From: Aliitabrizicola sp041905595
Lineage (GTDB): Bacteria; Pseudomonadota; Alphaproteobacteria; Rhodobacterales; Rhodobacteraceae
Direction of reading: 5' to 3'
Assembly (NCBI GenBank): GCA_041905595.1
Contig: JAYRKT010000007.1
Span: 1 to 64,000 of the forward strand
Length of the DNA: 64,000 bases
Made by a program: the position numbers and the translations under genes. The notes beneath the pieces were generated by a model. That model searched no databases, was not told where the DNA came from, and saw nothing but the letters and a program-made list of their open reading frames with translations. Positions within the stretch are counted from its first letter, which is position 1, and every line of letters begins with the position of its first letter. Shown piece by piece: positions 8,840 through 16,317 of this stretch.

Positions 8840-8926
8840 CGGGCGATCTTCCAGTGGAAGATCGCCCGCGCCGAACGCCCGATCCGCAAGGATCGCGCAA
8901 GGTCGCAGGGGGCAGACAACCCCCTG
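8840..8926. repeat. Chain of three intra-operon hairpins
   Basis: Between the ATPase and permease genes: a perfect 13-bp stem CGGGCGATCTTCC (8840-8852) with its complement at 8856-8868; GATCC-gcaa-GGATC (8881-8894); and CAGGGGG/CCCCCTG (8906-8912 and 8920-8926). None is followed by a clear T tract. They may act as mRNA-stabilising or partly terminating elements, or be a REP-like repeat. Confidence 0.6.
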
Positions 8927-8950
8927 TCCGACGCCGGAACGAGTGCGCGC

Positions 8951-9736
8951 TCAGACATCATAGGAATGCCCCGCCCGCAGACCGTCGCGCACCCGGTGCG
9001 AGATCGCCAGGAATTCCGGCGTGTCGCGGATATCCAGCGGCCGCTCACGCGGCAGGGTGCTCTCGATGATGTCGGTGATCCGCCCGGGGCGGGGCGACAT
9101 GACCACGATCTTGGTCGACAGATAGACCGCCTCGGGGATCGAATGGGTGACGAAGGCGATGGTCTTGTCAGTGCGCGCCCAGAGCTTGAGCAACTCCTCG
9201 TTCAACCGGTCGCGCACGATCTCGTCCAGCGCGCCAAAGGGCTCGTCCATCAGCAGGATATCGGCGTCGAAGGCCAGCGCCCGCGCAATGCTCGCCCGCT
9301 GCTGCATGCCGCCCGACAACTGCCAGGGAAACTTGGCGCCGAAGCCGTCAAGCTCGACCAGCGCTAGCACTTTTCGAACACGCTCGTCCTGCTCGGCCTT
9401 GGAAAAGCCCATGATCTCCAAGGGGAGTTTCACATTTCCCGCAATTGTGCGCCACGGATACAGTCCTGCCGCCTGGAAGACATACCCATAGGCCCGTGCC
9501 TTCCGCGCGGCATCCGGGCTCATCCCGTTGACGGTCAGCGTCCCGCCGGTGGGCGTCTCCAGCGCGGCGATCGCGCGCAGGAGAGTGGTCTTTCCGCAGC
9601 CCGAGGGTCCAATGAAGCTGACGAATTCGCCCTTCCCGACCGTCAGGTTCACGTCCTTGAGTGCCCGCACGGGCCCGTCATTCGTCTCGAAGACGAGGTT
9701 GACCCCCCTGGCCTCGATCACCGCTTGTTCCGTCAT
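8951..9736 (-). CDS. ABC transporter ATP-binding protein (pyrimidine transporter)
   Basis: 261 aa, TauB/SsuB type. Walker A GPSGCGKTT (about residues 43-51), Q loop FQAAGLYPW, signature LSGGMQQR, Walker B ILLMDEPFGALD, switch His in VTHSIPEAV. First gene of the leftward four-gene transporter operon (ATPase, permease, permease, binding protein), reading from the 9737-9864 region. Energises uptake of the pyrimidine-type ligand. Confidence 0.93.
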   Translation of the reverse strand: MTEQAVIEARGVNLVFETNDGPVRALKDVNLTVGKGEFVSFIGPSGCGKTTLLRAIAALETPTGGTLTVNGMSPDAARKARAYGYVFQAAGLYPWRTIAGNVKLPLEIMGFSKAEQDERVRKVLALVELDGFGAKFPWQLSGGMQQRASIARALAFDADILLMDEPFGALDEIVRDRLNEELLKLWARTDKTIAFVTHSIPEAVYLSTKIVVMSPRPGRITDIIESTLPRERPLDIRDTPEFLAISHRVRDGLRAGHSYDV

Positions 9737-9864
9737 CCGCCCCTGCCCCCTTGGCCTCTTTCTGGACCGATATTCACCTGAACGTCATCAATCCGTATTC
9801 TCACGACGGTATTGTTGCGCAATCCGGCCCGGATCCCCATCTCGATCGGAAAGGGAGGACCATC

Positions 9865-10035
9865 ATGTTGCCAACGCTCGCCTTCGCTCCCCGCCAGGAG
9901 GATCTTGAAGAGGATTTCTTCGCGGTCCCGATCATGGCCTTTACGGCACCATCACCCCAGCCGGACCCGCGCCGCCCTACCGCCGCGCCCCATACCCCCC
10001 GCGACCGGGAGGAGAAGACACGCAAGGCCGGGTAG
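9865..10035 (+). CDS. Possible small protein, 56 aa
   Basis: Starts with a near-ideal ribosome-binding site (GGAGG, six bases before ATG) in the divergent region right of the ATPase gene. The product is acidic at first (QEDLEEDFFAVP) and then rich in Pro, Arg and Lys; no membrane segment or known family. It could be a leader or small protein of the cupin transcript. Supported only by the RBS and position. Confidence 0.4.
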   Translation: MLPTLAFAPRQEDLEEDFFAVPIMAFTAPSPQPDPRRPTAAPHTPRDREEKTRKAG

Positions 10036-10118
10036 CTGCCGCCCGTCGGGTGACTGAAAGCCCTCGATTTCCGCTGCGACCGGCGCAATCCTGTTCCCGA
10101 GCAACACGAGGTTCCGCC

Positions 10119-10454
10119 ATGCCAGACTGTCTGCGACTTCGCCCCGGTGTTTCCTATGACGGCAAGCAGGGGTTCAGCTATTTCGAGGGCATCGCCCGCG
10201 AGACTGCCGGATCGCAGGCGATCTGCATGCATCTTCTGACCATCCCGCCCGGCGGCCGCGCCAAGGCGCACAAGCACGCGACCCATGAAACCGCAATCTA
10301 CGTCCTCGAGGGGACCTCGGTCATGTATTGGGGTTCGCGCCTCGAGAACCGGATGGAGGTCGGTCCGGGCGACCTGGTCTACATCCCGGCCGACATGCCA
10401 CATCTGCCCTTCAAGCCCGAGCTTGAGGCGCTGGTGACCGAGGGGATCGCCTGA
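10119..10454 (+). CDS. Small cupin-domain protein
   Basis: 111 aa single-domain cupin: motif 1 around HKHATHETAIYVLEG (His-His-Glu set), motif 2 around GDLVYIPADMPHLP. GAGG lies seven bases before the ATG. It ends two bases from the convergent dihydropyrimidinase stop, inside the pyrimidine block. Cupins of this size can be metal-binding isomerases, dioxygenases or ligand sensors; the substrate here is unknown. Confidence 0.8.
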   Translation: MPDCLRLRPGVSYDGKQGFSYFEGIARETAGSQAICMHLLTIPPGGRAKAHKHATHETAIYVLEGTSVMYWGSRLENRMEVGPGDLVYIPADMPHLPFKPELEALVTEGIA

Positions 10455-10456
10455 CA

Positions 10457-11908
10457 TCACACCCCCGTCGCCGGGATGCCGGTCCGCACCACGGGCCGAG
10501 GCGCGGTCAGGTCCTTCCACTGGCTCAGGGCGCGGTTGACCGCCGGACGCGGCTCGCGCGCGACGAACTCGCCATGGCCTTCCTTGCCGCGGACCTCGCC
10601 GTCCATCACCGCTACGCGGCCGCGGGTCAGCGTGTAGCGCGGCAGACCCTTCACCTCTTTCCCCTCGAAGACGTTGTAGTCGATCGAGGATTGCTGGCTC
10701 TTGGCCGAGATCGTCTTGGTCTTCTCCGGGTCCCAGACCACCAGATCGGCATCCGCCCCCACCAGAACCGCGCCCTTCTTCGGGTAGCAATTCAGGATCT
10801 TGGCGATGTTGGTCGAGGTGACGGCGACGAACTCATTCGGCGTCAGCCGACCGGTATTTACCCCGGCGGTCCAGAGCATCGGCATCCGGTCTTCAAGCCC
10901 CCCCGTCCCGTTCGGGATCTTGGCGAAGTTGCCGACGCCGAAGCGCTTCTGCTCGGTGGTGAAGGCGCAATGGTCGGTCGCCACGCAGGACAGCGACCCC
11001 GATTGCAGCCCGGCCCAAAGGCTGTCCTGGTGCTTCTTGTCGCGGAAGGGCGGCGACATCACCCGACGCGCCGCATGATCCCAGTCGGGGTGGAAATACT
11101 CGCTCTCGTCCAGCGTCAAGTGCTGGATCAAGGGCTCGCCCCAGACCCGCTTGCCCTGCTGGCGCGCCCGGCGGATCGCCTCATGCGCCTCCTCGCAGGA
11201 GGTGTGCACCACATAAAGCGGCACGCCCGCCATGTCGGCGATCATGATGGCGCGGTTCGTGGCTTCGCCCTCGACCTGCGGCGGGCGCGAATAGGCATGG
11301 GCCTCGGGGCCGGTATTGCCTTCGGCCAACAGCTTCGCCGTCAGTTCCGCCACCACATCGCCGTTCTCGGCATGGACGAGCGCGACGCCGCCCAGTTCCC
11401 CCACCCGGCGGAACGAGGCGAACATCTCGTCGTCGTTCACCATCAGCGCGCCCTTGTAGGCCATGAAATGCTTGAAGGAAGTGATCCCGGCCTTCACCGA
11501 GTCCTGCATGTCGGCCCAGACCTTCTCCCCCCACCAGGTGATCGCCATGTGGTAGGAATAGTCGCAATGCGCCCGGCCCGACTTGTTGTGCCACATCTGC
11601 GCGGCATCCATCAGGCCCTGGCCCTGTCCCGGCAGGATGAAGTCCACGACCATCGTCGTGCCCCCCGCCAGCGCCGCCCGCGTGCCGGACTCGAAATCGT
11701 CCGCCGAATAGGTGCCCATGAACGGCATCTCGAGATGGGTATGCGGATCGATCCCGCCCGGCATCACGTAGCAGCCGGTCGCGTCCAGCACCTCGGTCCC
11801 GACTAGGTTCTCGCCGATATGGATGATGACACCCCGGTCGACCAGCACATCCGCCTTGTAGGTCAGGTCGGCCGTGACGATCGTGCCGTTCTTGATGACT
11901 GTGCTCAT
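10457..11908 (-). CDS. hydA: Dihydropyrimidinase / D-hydantoinase
   Basis: 483 aa amidohydrolase-superfamily enzyme of the second step of reductive pyrimidine breakdown: it hydrolyses dihydrouracil or dihydrothymine to the N-carbamoyl-beta-amino acid. The metal site is visible: DPHTHLE (H56, H58), the Lys to be carbamylated in FMAYKG (about K152), HAENGD, VVHTSCEEAHEA and ATDHCAF. Length matches the family (460-490). It follows the amidohydrolase gene in the same direction with a 99-base gap and is probably served by the promoter at ~13.3 kb with RutR-like sites. Confidence 0.93.
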   Translation of the reverse strand: MSTVIKNGTIVTADLTYKADVLVDRGVIIHIGENLVGTEVLDATGCYVMPGGIDPHTHLEMPFMGTYSADDFESGTRAALAGGTTMVVDFILPGQGQGLMDAAQMWHNKSGRAHCDYSYHMAITWWGEKVWADMQDSVKAGITSFKHFMAYKGALMVNDDEMFASFRRVGELGGVALVHAENGDVVAELTAKLLAEGNTGPEAHAYSRPPQVEGEATNRAIMIADMAGVPLYVVHTSCEEAHEAIRRARQQGKRVWGEPLIQHLTLDESEYFHPDWDHAARRVMSPPFRDKKHQDSLWAGLQSGSLSCVATDHCAFTTEQKRFGVGNFAKIPNGTGGLEDRMPMLWTAGVNTGRLTPNEFVAVTSTNIAKILNCYPKKGAVLVGADADLVVWDPEKTKTISAKSQQSSIDYNVFEGKEVKGLPRYTLTRGRVAVMDGEVRGKEGHGEFVAREPRPAVNRALSQWKDLTAPRPVVRTGIPATGV

Positions 11909-11970
11909 CGTCGCTTCCTCCTTGCGAAACAGGGCGAGGTTCTCCCTCCAACCCTCTTCTTCTGTTCAGA

Positions 11971-11999
11971 AATATCCCGGGGTCCGGGGCAGCGCCCCG
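11971..11999. repeat. GC-rich intergenic palindrome between hyuC and hydA
   Basis: CGGGGC-agc-GCCCCG preceded by AATATCCCGGGGTC. On the minus strand it reads as a hairpin followed by GACCCCGGGATATTTC. Elements of this look are, from memory, common between genes in Rhodobacteraceae. Could be a weak terminator or a dispersed repeat. Confidence 0.45.
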
Positions 12000-12007
12000 T
12001 TCCGCCC

Positions 12008-13258
12008 TCAGTCCACGATCACCGCCGTTTCCAGCACCGCGTGCAACAGCACGTCTGTCCCCGCCGCCGCCCATTCCGGGCTGATCTCCTCGGCCTCGTT
12101 GTGCGACAGCCCGTCGACGCAAGGGCACATCACCATCACTGTCGGGGCTACCCGGTTGATCCAGCAGGCGTCGTGGCCGGCGCCGCTCACGATGTCCATG
12201 TGCGAGTATCCCAGCCGCTCCGCCGCCGCGCGGACGGTCTTCACGAGGCCGGGGTTGAAGGTGACGGGATCGAAATGCCCGACCTCCTCGATGCCGATGC
12301 CAAGGCCCAGTTCCGCCGCCACCGCATGTGCGTGGCGGATCACCTCGGCCTTCATCGCGTCGAGCTTGGCCTGTTCGGGGCTGCGGATGTCGACGGTGAA
12401 GATCACCTTGCCGGGGATCACGTTGCGCGAGTTCGGGAAGACCTTCACCTGACCGACAGCCCCCACGGCATTCGGCAGGTGGCTCATGGCGATCTGGTGC
12501 ACCCGCTCTGTGATCCGCGCCATGCCCAGTCCGGCATTGACCCGCATGTGCATCGGCGTCGAGCCGGTATGGGCATCCTTGCCGGTGAGCGTGATCTCCA
12601 GCCACCACAGGCCCTGCCCGTGGGTGACCACGCCGATATCCTTGCCCTCTGCCTCGAGGATCGGGCCCTGCTCGATATGCAGCTCGAACATCGCGTGCAT
12701 CTTGCGCGCGCCGACCTTCTCGTCGCCGACCCAGCCGATCCGCTCCAGTTCCTCGCCGAAGACCTTGCCGTCGAGATCGGTCCGCGCCTTGGCATATTCC
12801 TCGGTATGAAGCCCGGCGAAGACGCCCGAGGCGAGCATGGCCGGCGCAAAGCGCGCGCCTTCCTCGTTCGTCCAGTTCGTCACCACGATCGGATGCTTCG
12901 TCTTCACCCCGAGATCGTTCATCGAGCGCACGACTTCCAGCGCGCCCAGCACCCCCAGCACCCCGTCGAACTTGCCGCCCGTGGGCTGCGTGTCAAGGTG
13001 GGATCCCATGTAGACCGGCAGCGCGTCGGGGTCCGTCCCTGCCCGCGTGAAGAACATGTTGCCCATGGTGTCGACACCCATGGTCATGCCCGCCGCCTCG
13101 CACCAGCGCTTGAACAGGTGACGGCCCTCGTTGTCGGCATCTGTCAGCGTCTGGCGGTTGTTGCCACCCGCCACGCCCGGCCCGATCTTGGCCATCTCCA
13201 TCAGGCTGTCCCACAGGCGCGGGCCGTTGATCCGCAGGTTGGCTCCGGGTGCTGGCAT
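12008..13258 (-). CDS. Zn-dependent N-carbamoyl-beta-alanine amidohydrolase (hydantoinase/carbamoylase, M20 family)
   Basis: 416 aa. Third step of reductive pyrimidine catabolism: cleaves N-carbamoyl-beta-alanine to beta-alanine, CO2 and ammonia. The bimetal site is intact: SHLDTQPTGGKFDG, TNEEGARF, the bridging region HIEQGP, and the terminal His in SHNEAEE. GKDAHTGSTPM is the usual dimerisation-domain His motif. First gene of the leftward pair with hydA, and divergent from a RutR-like regulator; two RutR-type palindromes lie in between. Allantoate or L-carbamoyl amino acid hydrolysis are family alternatives, but the context favours pyrimidines. Confidence 0.9.
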   Translation of the reverse strand: MPAPGANLRINGPRLWDSLMEMAKIGPGVAGGNNRQTLTDADNEGRHLFKRWCEAAGMTMGVDTMGNMFFTRAGTDPDALPVYMGSHLDTQPTGGKFDGVLGVLGALEVVRSMNDLGVKTKHPIVVTNWTNEEGARFAPAMLASGVFAGLHTEEYAKARTDLDGKVFGEELERIGWVGDEKVGARKMHAMFELHIEQGPILEAEGKDIGVVTHGQGLWWLEITLTGKDAHTGSTPMHMRVNAGLGMARITERVHQIAMSHLPNAVGAVGQVKVFPNSRNVIPGKVIFTVDIRSPEQAKLDAMKAEVIRHAHAVAAELGLGIGIEEVGHFDPVTFNPGLVKTVRAAAERLGYSHMDIVSGAGHDACWINRVAPTVMVMCPCVDGLSHNEAEEISPEWAAAGTDVLLHAVLETAVIVD

Positions 13259-13315
13259 CAGCTTGCTCTCCCTGGTCGCGGGGCGTCTCGCGCACCCCTT
13301 GCGACGAATCCATGT

Positions 13316-13331
13316 CTGACCATATGGTCAG
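13316..13331. promoter_or_regulatory. RutR-type operator, CTGACCATATGGTCAG
   Basis: A perfect 16-bp palindrome in the 132-base region between the leftward amidohydrolase gene and the rightward TetR gene. The core TGACCA-NN-TGGTCA equals the known E. coli RutR box TTGACCANNTGGTCAA except for its outermost bases. A second, slightly imperfect copy lies 20 bp downstream. Confidence 0.8.
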
Positions 13332-13350
13332 GAAAGAAGGCACCACAACC

Positions 13351-13364
13351 TGACCATCCGGTCA
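13351..13364. promoter_or_regulatory. Second RutR-type site, TGACCATCCGGTCA
   Basis: TGACCA-tc-CGGTCA, one mismatch from dyad symmetry, 27 bases before the TetR start codon. Together with the 13316-13331 site it should allow paired occupancy and joint control of both divergent transcripts. Confidence 0.7.
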
Positions 13365-13390
13365 ACGAATTTCTCGACGCCAGGGACAGG

Positions 13391-14023
13391 ATGAACGAAG
13401 CCCCTCGCCCGCTCCGACGCACCGAAATCCGCCGCGAGAATGAGAAGCTCATTCTTTCGGCAGCGGAGAAAGTCTTTGCAGAGGCGGGCTTTGGCGGCGC
13501 GACGATGCAGCTGATCGCCGATATGGCCGGCCTGCCCAAGGCCAACCTGCACTATTATTTCGCAACCAAGGAAGACCTCTACCGCCGCGTCGTGCGCGAC
13601 ATCTTCGAAATCTGGCTGAAGGCGGCCGAGACCTTCGACAATGCTCCCGGCCCGGTCGAGGGGATCGGCGCCTATATCGACGCCAAGATGGAGATCAGCC
13701 GCCGCCATCCCGACGGGTCCAAGGTCTGGGCGTCGGAGGTCATGCATGGCGCGCCGGTGATCCAGGACTATCTGGAAACCACGCTGCGCGACTGGACCGA
13801 GGGGCGCATCGCGGTCATTCAGCGCTGGATCGACGCCGGGCTGATGGCGCCGGTCGATCCGCGCCACCTGCTATACATGCTCTGGGCGACAACCCAGCAC
13901 TACGCCGATTTCGGCCACCAGATCGAGACGTTGAACGCCGGCAAACCCCTGTCCGACCGGCAATGGAAGGCCGCGAAGGACAGCGTCAAGACCATCATCC
14001 TGCGCGGCATCGGCGCGCTTTAG
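13391..14023 (+). CDS. TetR-family regulator, RutR-like (copy 1)
   Basis: 210 aa. Helix-turn-helix in residues ~20-65 (GATMQLIADMAGLPKANLHYYFATKE). The C-terminal domain carries RutR-family features: ISRRHPDGSKVWASEVMHGAP and LLYMLWATTQHYADF. E. coli RutR, 212 aa, senses uracil/thymine and represses pyrimidine catabolism. Start chosen at the ATG at 13391 after AGGGA. Divergent from the amidohydrolase/dihydropyrimidinase genes with two RutR-type boxes between, so it very likely controls them and itself. Ligand inferred, not seen. Confidence 0.87.
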   Translation: MNEAPRPLRRTEIRRENEKLILSAAEKVFAEAGFGGATMQLIADMAGLPKANLHYYFATKEDLYRRVVRDIFEIWLKAAETFDNAPGPVEGIGAYIDAKMEISRRHPDGSKVWASEVMHGAPVIQDYLETTLRDWTEGRIAVIQRWIDAGLMAPVDPRHLLYMLWATTQHYADFGHQIETLNAGKPLSDRQWKAAKDSVKTIILRGIGAL

Positions 14024-14165
14024 CTGCCGCCCATCTGCGGCATGATGTCAGGCCGGGGAATTTGCCGATTCCGACGTAGGTTCTTGCGATTTCGCTCTAA
14101 GCTCAGATCGGACGGAACTGAGTCGTCCTCAAACACTGCAAACACTCATTGGGAGGGCCAAGAAG

Positions 14166-14450
14166 ATGAAGGGATCACGGATCGCGGTTTTCACGGCGCT
14201 GCTGCTCGTGACTGCCTGCGCTGCACCGACGGCGACCGTTCGGGTCAAATGCGGCAATACGGATGTGCTCATGCCCGGTTCGCTTGCGAACCAGGTCAAG
14301 GAACAGACGGGCGAGATCGAATTCGGCCATGAGGTCTGCAAGGCCGTGAAGGATGTCGACGCCTCGACCTACACCCAGCCCACCGACGTGAAGGTCATCA
14401 TGTCGAACGGAAACACCTACCAGGTCCAGCTTCAGAGCAACGCAAGCTGA
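14166..14450 (+). CDS. Small putative lipoprotein
   Basis: 94 aa. The signal peptide ends in the lipobox VTAC (Cys about residue 18), so it should be lipidated and membrane-anchored. The mature part has two more cysteines (VKCGNTD and GHEVCKAV) that could form a disulfide, and ends in VIMSNGNTYQVQLQSN, a beta-rich strand pair. No family recognised. Followed by a clear terminator, so it is a single-gene unit. Confidence 0.75.
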   Translation: MKGSRIAVFTALLLVTACAAPTATVRVKCGNTDVLMPGSLANQVKEQTGEIEFGHEVCKAVKDVDASTYTQPTDVKVIMSNGNTYQVQLQSNAS

Positions 14451-14465
14451 CCCAATCACGCACCG

Positions 14466-14508
14466 GCGGCCGCTTCGGCACCAGGCCGGGGGGGCCGCTT
14501 TCTTTTTT
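14466..14508 (+). terminator. Rho-independent terminator after the lipoprotein gene
   Basis: Stem GCGGCC/GGCCGC with a G-rich loop, followed by TTTCTTTTTT. Oriented for the lipoprotein transcript. Confidence 0.8.
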
Positions 14509-14590
14509 GCGAGCCTCGCCGCGACTTGCCCGGAATGGCACAATCGAGCAGTTTGCTGCCATCCCTTCCCGACCGAGACAGAACCCAGCC

Positions 14591-15046
14591 ATGGACGCAG
14601 AACACTACGATGCCGAGGAGCGCGCCCTCGCCTTCGCCGCCTTTGACGAGAGCGCCGCGATCAAGTTGGGACTGGTCCTGGTCACCCTGGCGCAAGACGG
14701 GGCGCTGCCGGTGGTGATCGACATCCGCACTGCGGACCGAACCCTGTTCCACGCCGGACTGCCCGGTTCCGGCCCGCTGAATGACAATTGGGCCCGGCGC
14801 AAGAGCAATACCGCGCTCAAATTCCAGAAGGCGTCACTTGTCGTTGGCTTGCAGAACCGGGCCAAGGACGAGCCATTGGCGATGCATGGGCTCGACACGA
14901 GCGATTATGCCGATCATGGCGGCGCAGTCCCGATCCGCGTCAAGGGCGTCGGCGTTGTCGCCGTCGCGACGGTTTCCGGGCTGCCGCAGGTCGAGGACCA
15001 CAATCTTGTGATCCGCGCTCTGGGACAGCTCCACGGCCAAGGCTAG
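14591..15046 (+). CDS. UPF0303 / heme-degrading-domain (HbpS/DUF336-like) protein
   Basis: 151 aa. Matches the UPF0303 pattern: an N-terminal helix (ERALAFAAFDESAAIKLG), then VVIDIRTADRTLFHAGLPG, NWARRKSNTALKFQKAS and a C-terminal GGAVPIRVKGVGVVAVATVSGLPQ, of which GVGVVAVATVSGLP is the family signature. The fold is shared with HbpS-type heme- or cofactor-binding proteins; the physiological role is not established. The RBS is weak; start chosen at the ATG 28 codons into the open frame because family members start there. Confidence 0.75.
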   Translation: MDAEHYDAEERALAFAAFDESAAIKLGLVLVTLAQDGALPVVIDIRTADRTLFHAGLPGSGPLNDNWARRKSNTALKFQKASLVVGLQNRAKDEPLAMHGLDTSDYADHGGAVPIRVKGVGVVAVATVSGLPQVEDHNLVIRALGQLHGQG

Positions 15047-15104
15047 CGCGCAATCTCCGAACACGGAAATTGCCAAGCATCGTCAACGCCTGTTGGCACG
15101 AACC

Positions 15105-16211
15105 TCAACCGCCGGTCATGATCCTCTGCCAAGCCCGGGTCCGCGCCGTATCATATTCGGGCGTGACGGCTTCGGGCAGCCAGATGCGCGCCTTGACCTC
15201 GGCATCGGGATAGACCGCCGGGTTGTCGCGGATCGACGGATCGACCAGCGGATCGGCGTCCTTGTTGGCGTTGGCGTAGGCTGTGTAATTGGTCGCTGCT
15301 GCGATCACCTCGGGCTTCATCAGGAAATCGAGGAAAGCGTGGGCCTCTTCCTTGTTGGCGGCGTCGGCCGGGATGATGAGGGCATCGACCCACATCGTCC
15401 CGCCCGTCTTCGGCACGAAGTATTGCAGGTCGAGATCGAGGCCCGCCTCCTTGGCCCGCGTGACCGAGATGGCATAGTCCCCTGCCCAGTTCGTTGTGAC
15501 GCAAAGCTCTTCGTTGGCCATGTTGGCGATGTAGGCGTTGTTGTCGAAGGACCGGATGAAGGGCCGGACCTTGTCAAAGGCCGCGATTGCCGCGTCAAGG
15601 TCAGCCGGATCCTGCGACATCGGGTTCTTGCCAAGCCAGGCAAGGACCATCGGCATCACCGTCCCCGGGCTGTCGAGCATGTTGACGCCGCAGGCCGAGA
15701 GTTTCTCCATAACAACCGGATCAAAGAGGAAATCCATCGTCGAGGGATCGGTGCCCGGCGCGTATTCCTCCAGCAACTTGCGGTTCACCGAGATGCCGGT
15801 CGTTCCCCACATGTAAGGCAGCGCATAGGCGTTGCCGGGATCGAGCGGATCGAGGACCTTCATGATCGCGGGGTCCATGTGCGAAAGGTTTGGCAGCTTC
15901 GACTTGTCGAGCGGCGCCATGATCCCTGCAGCCTTGAACCGCGGCAGGTTCCGGCCTGCGGTCACGACCACGTCATAGCCCGACTGGCCCGCCATCAGCT
16001 TGGCCTCGGCGGCCTCGGCGCTGTCGTAGACGTCATAGACCGGCGTGATGCCGGTGGCGGCCTCGAAATCGGCCAGGGTGGTTTCGCCGATATAGTCGGC
16101 CCAGTTGTAGACATTGACCGTCCGGCCCTGGGCGAGGGCGAGACGTGAAAGGAACGGCGTGGCAAGGGCGGCAGTCCCAGCCCCGAGCACGGTCCGGCGG
16201 GTCAGTTTCAT
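15105..16211 (-). CDS. Spermidine/putrescine-type ABC substrate-binding protein (PotD/PotF-like), orphan
   Basis: 368 aa. The N-terminus RRTVLGAGTAALATP has a twin-arginine look and ends at ALAQG (~residue 28). The mature protein has the PotD/F pattern: VNVYNWADYIGETTLADFE, TGITPVYDVYDS, then YALPYMWGTTGISVN and FLMKPEVIAAATNY. No permease or ATPase gene is adjacent, so it must borrow one or be a remnant of an operon. Polyamine or related cationic ligand likely; specificity unknown. Confidence 0.85.
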   Translation of the reverse strand: MKLTRRTVLGAGTAALATPFLSRLALAQGRTVNVYNWADYIGETTLADFEAATGITPVYDVYDSAEAAEAKLMAGQSGYDVVVTAGRNLPRFKAAGIMAPLDKSKLPNLSHMDPAIMKVLDPLDPGNAYALPYMWGTTGISVNRKLLEEYAPGTDPSTMDFLFDPVVMEKLSACGVNMLDSPGTVMPMVLAWLGKNPMSQDPADLDAAIAAFDKVRPFIRSFDNNAYIANMANEELCVTTNWAGDYAISVTRAKEAGLDLDLQYFVPKTGGTMWVDALIIPADAANKEEAHAFLDFLMKPEVIAAATNYTAYANANKDADPLVDPSIRDNPAVYPDAEVKARIWLPEAVTPEYDTARTRAWQRIMTGG

Positions 16212-16273
16212 GGTGCACTCCCTGGTCTGGACCGCCTGTTGCCGGCGGTCTCGAACCCGAGCCTAGCATCCGT

Positions 16274-16290
16274 GTTGCCCGCCGGGCAAC
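16274..16290 (-). terminator. Hairpin after the transglycosylase gene
   Basis: Perfect GTTGCCC-gcc-GGGCAAC, 28 bases past the leftward transglycosylase stop. There is no T tract on the minus strand, so terminator function is uncertain; it may instead lie in the leader of the next gene. Confidence 0.4.
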
Positions 16291-16317
16291 GATTTGCTTA
16301 ACACTGCGTCCAGTCGA

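Noticed and set aside
11819..14023. A 734-codon rightward open frame across the dihydropyrimidinase/amidohydrolase region
   Set aside because: It is antisense to two well-supported enzymes; only its last 210 codons (the TetR gene) are real. Long antisense frames are normal at this GC content.
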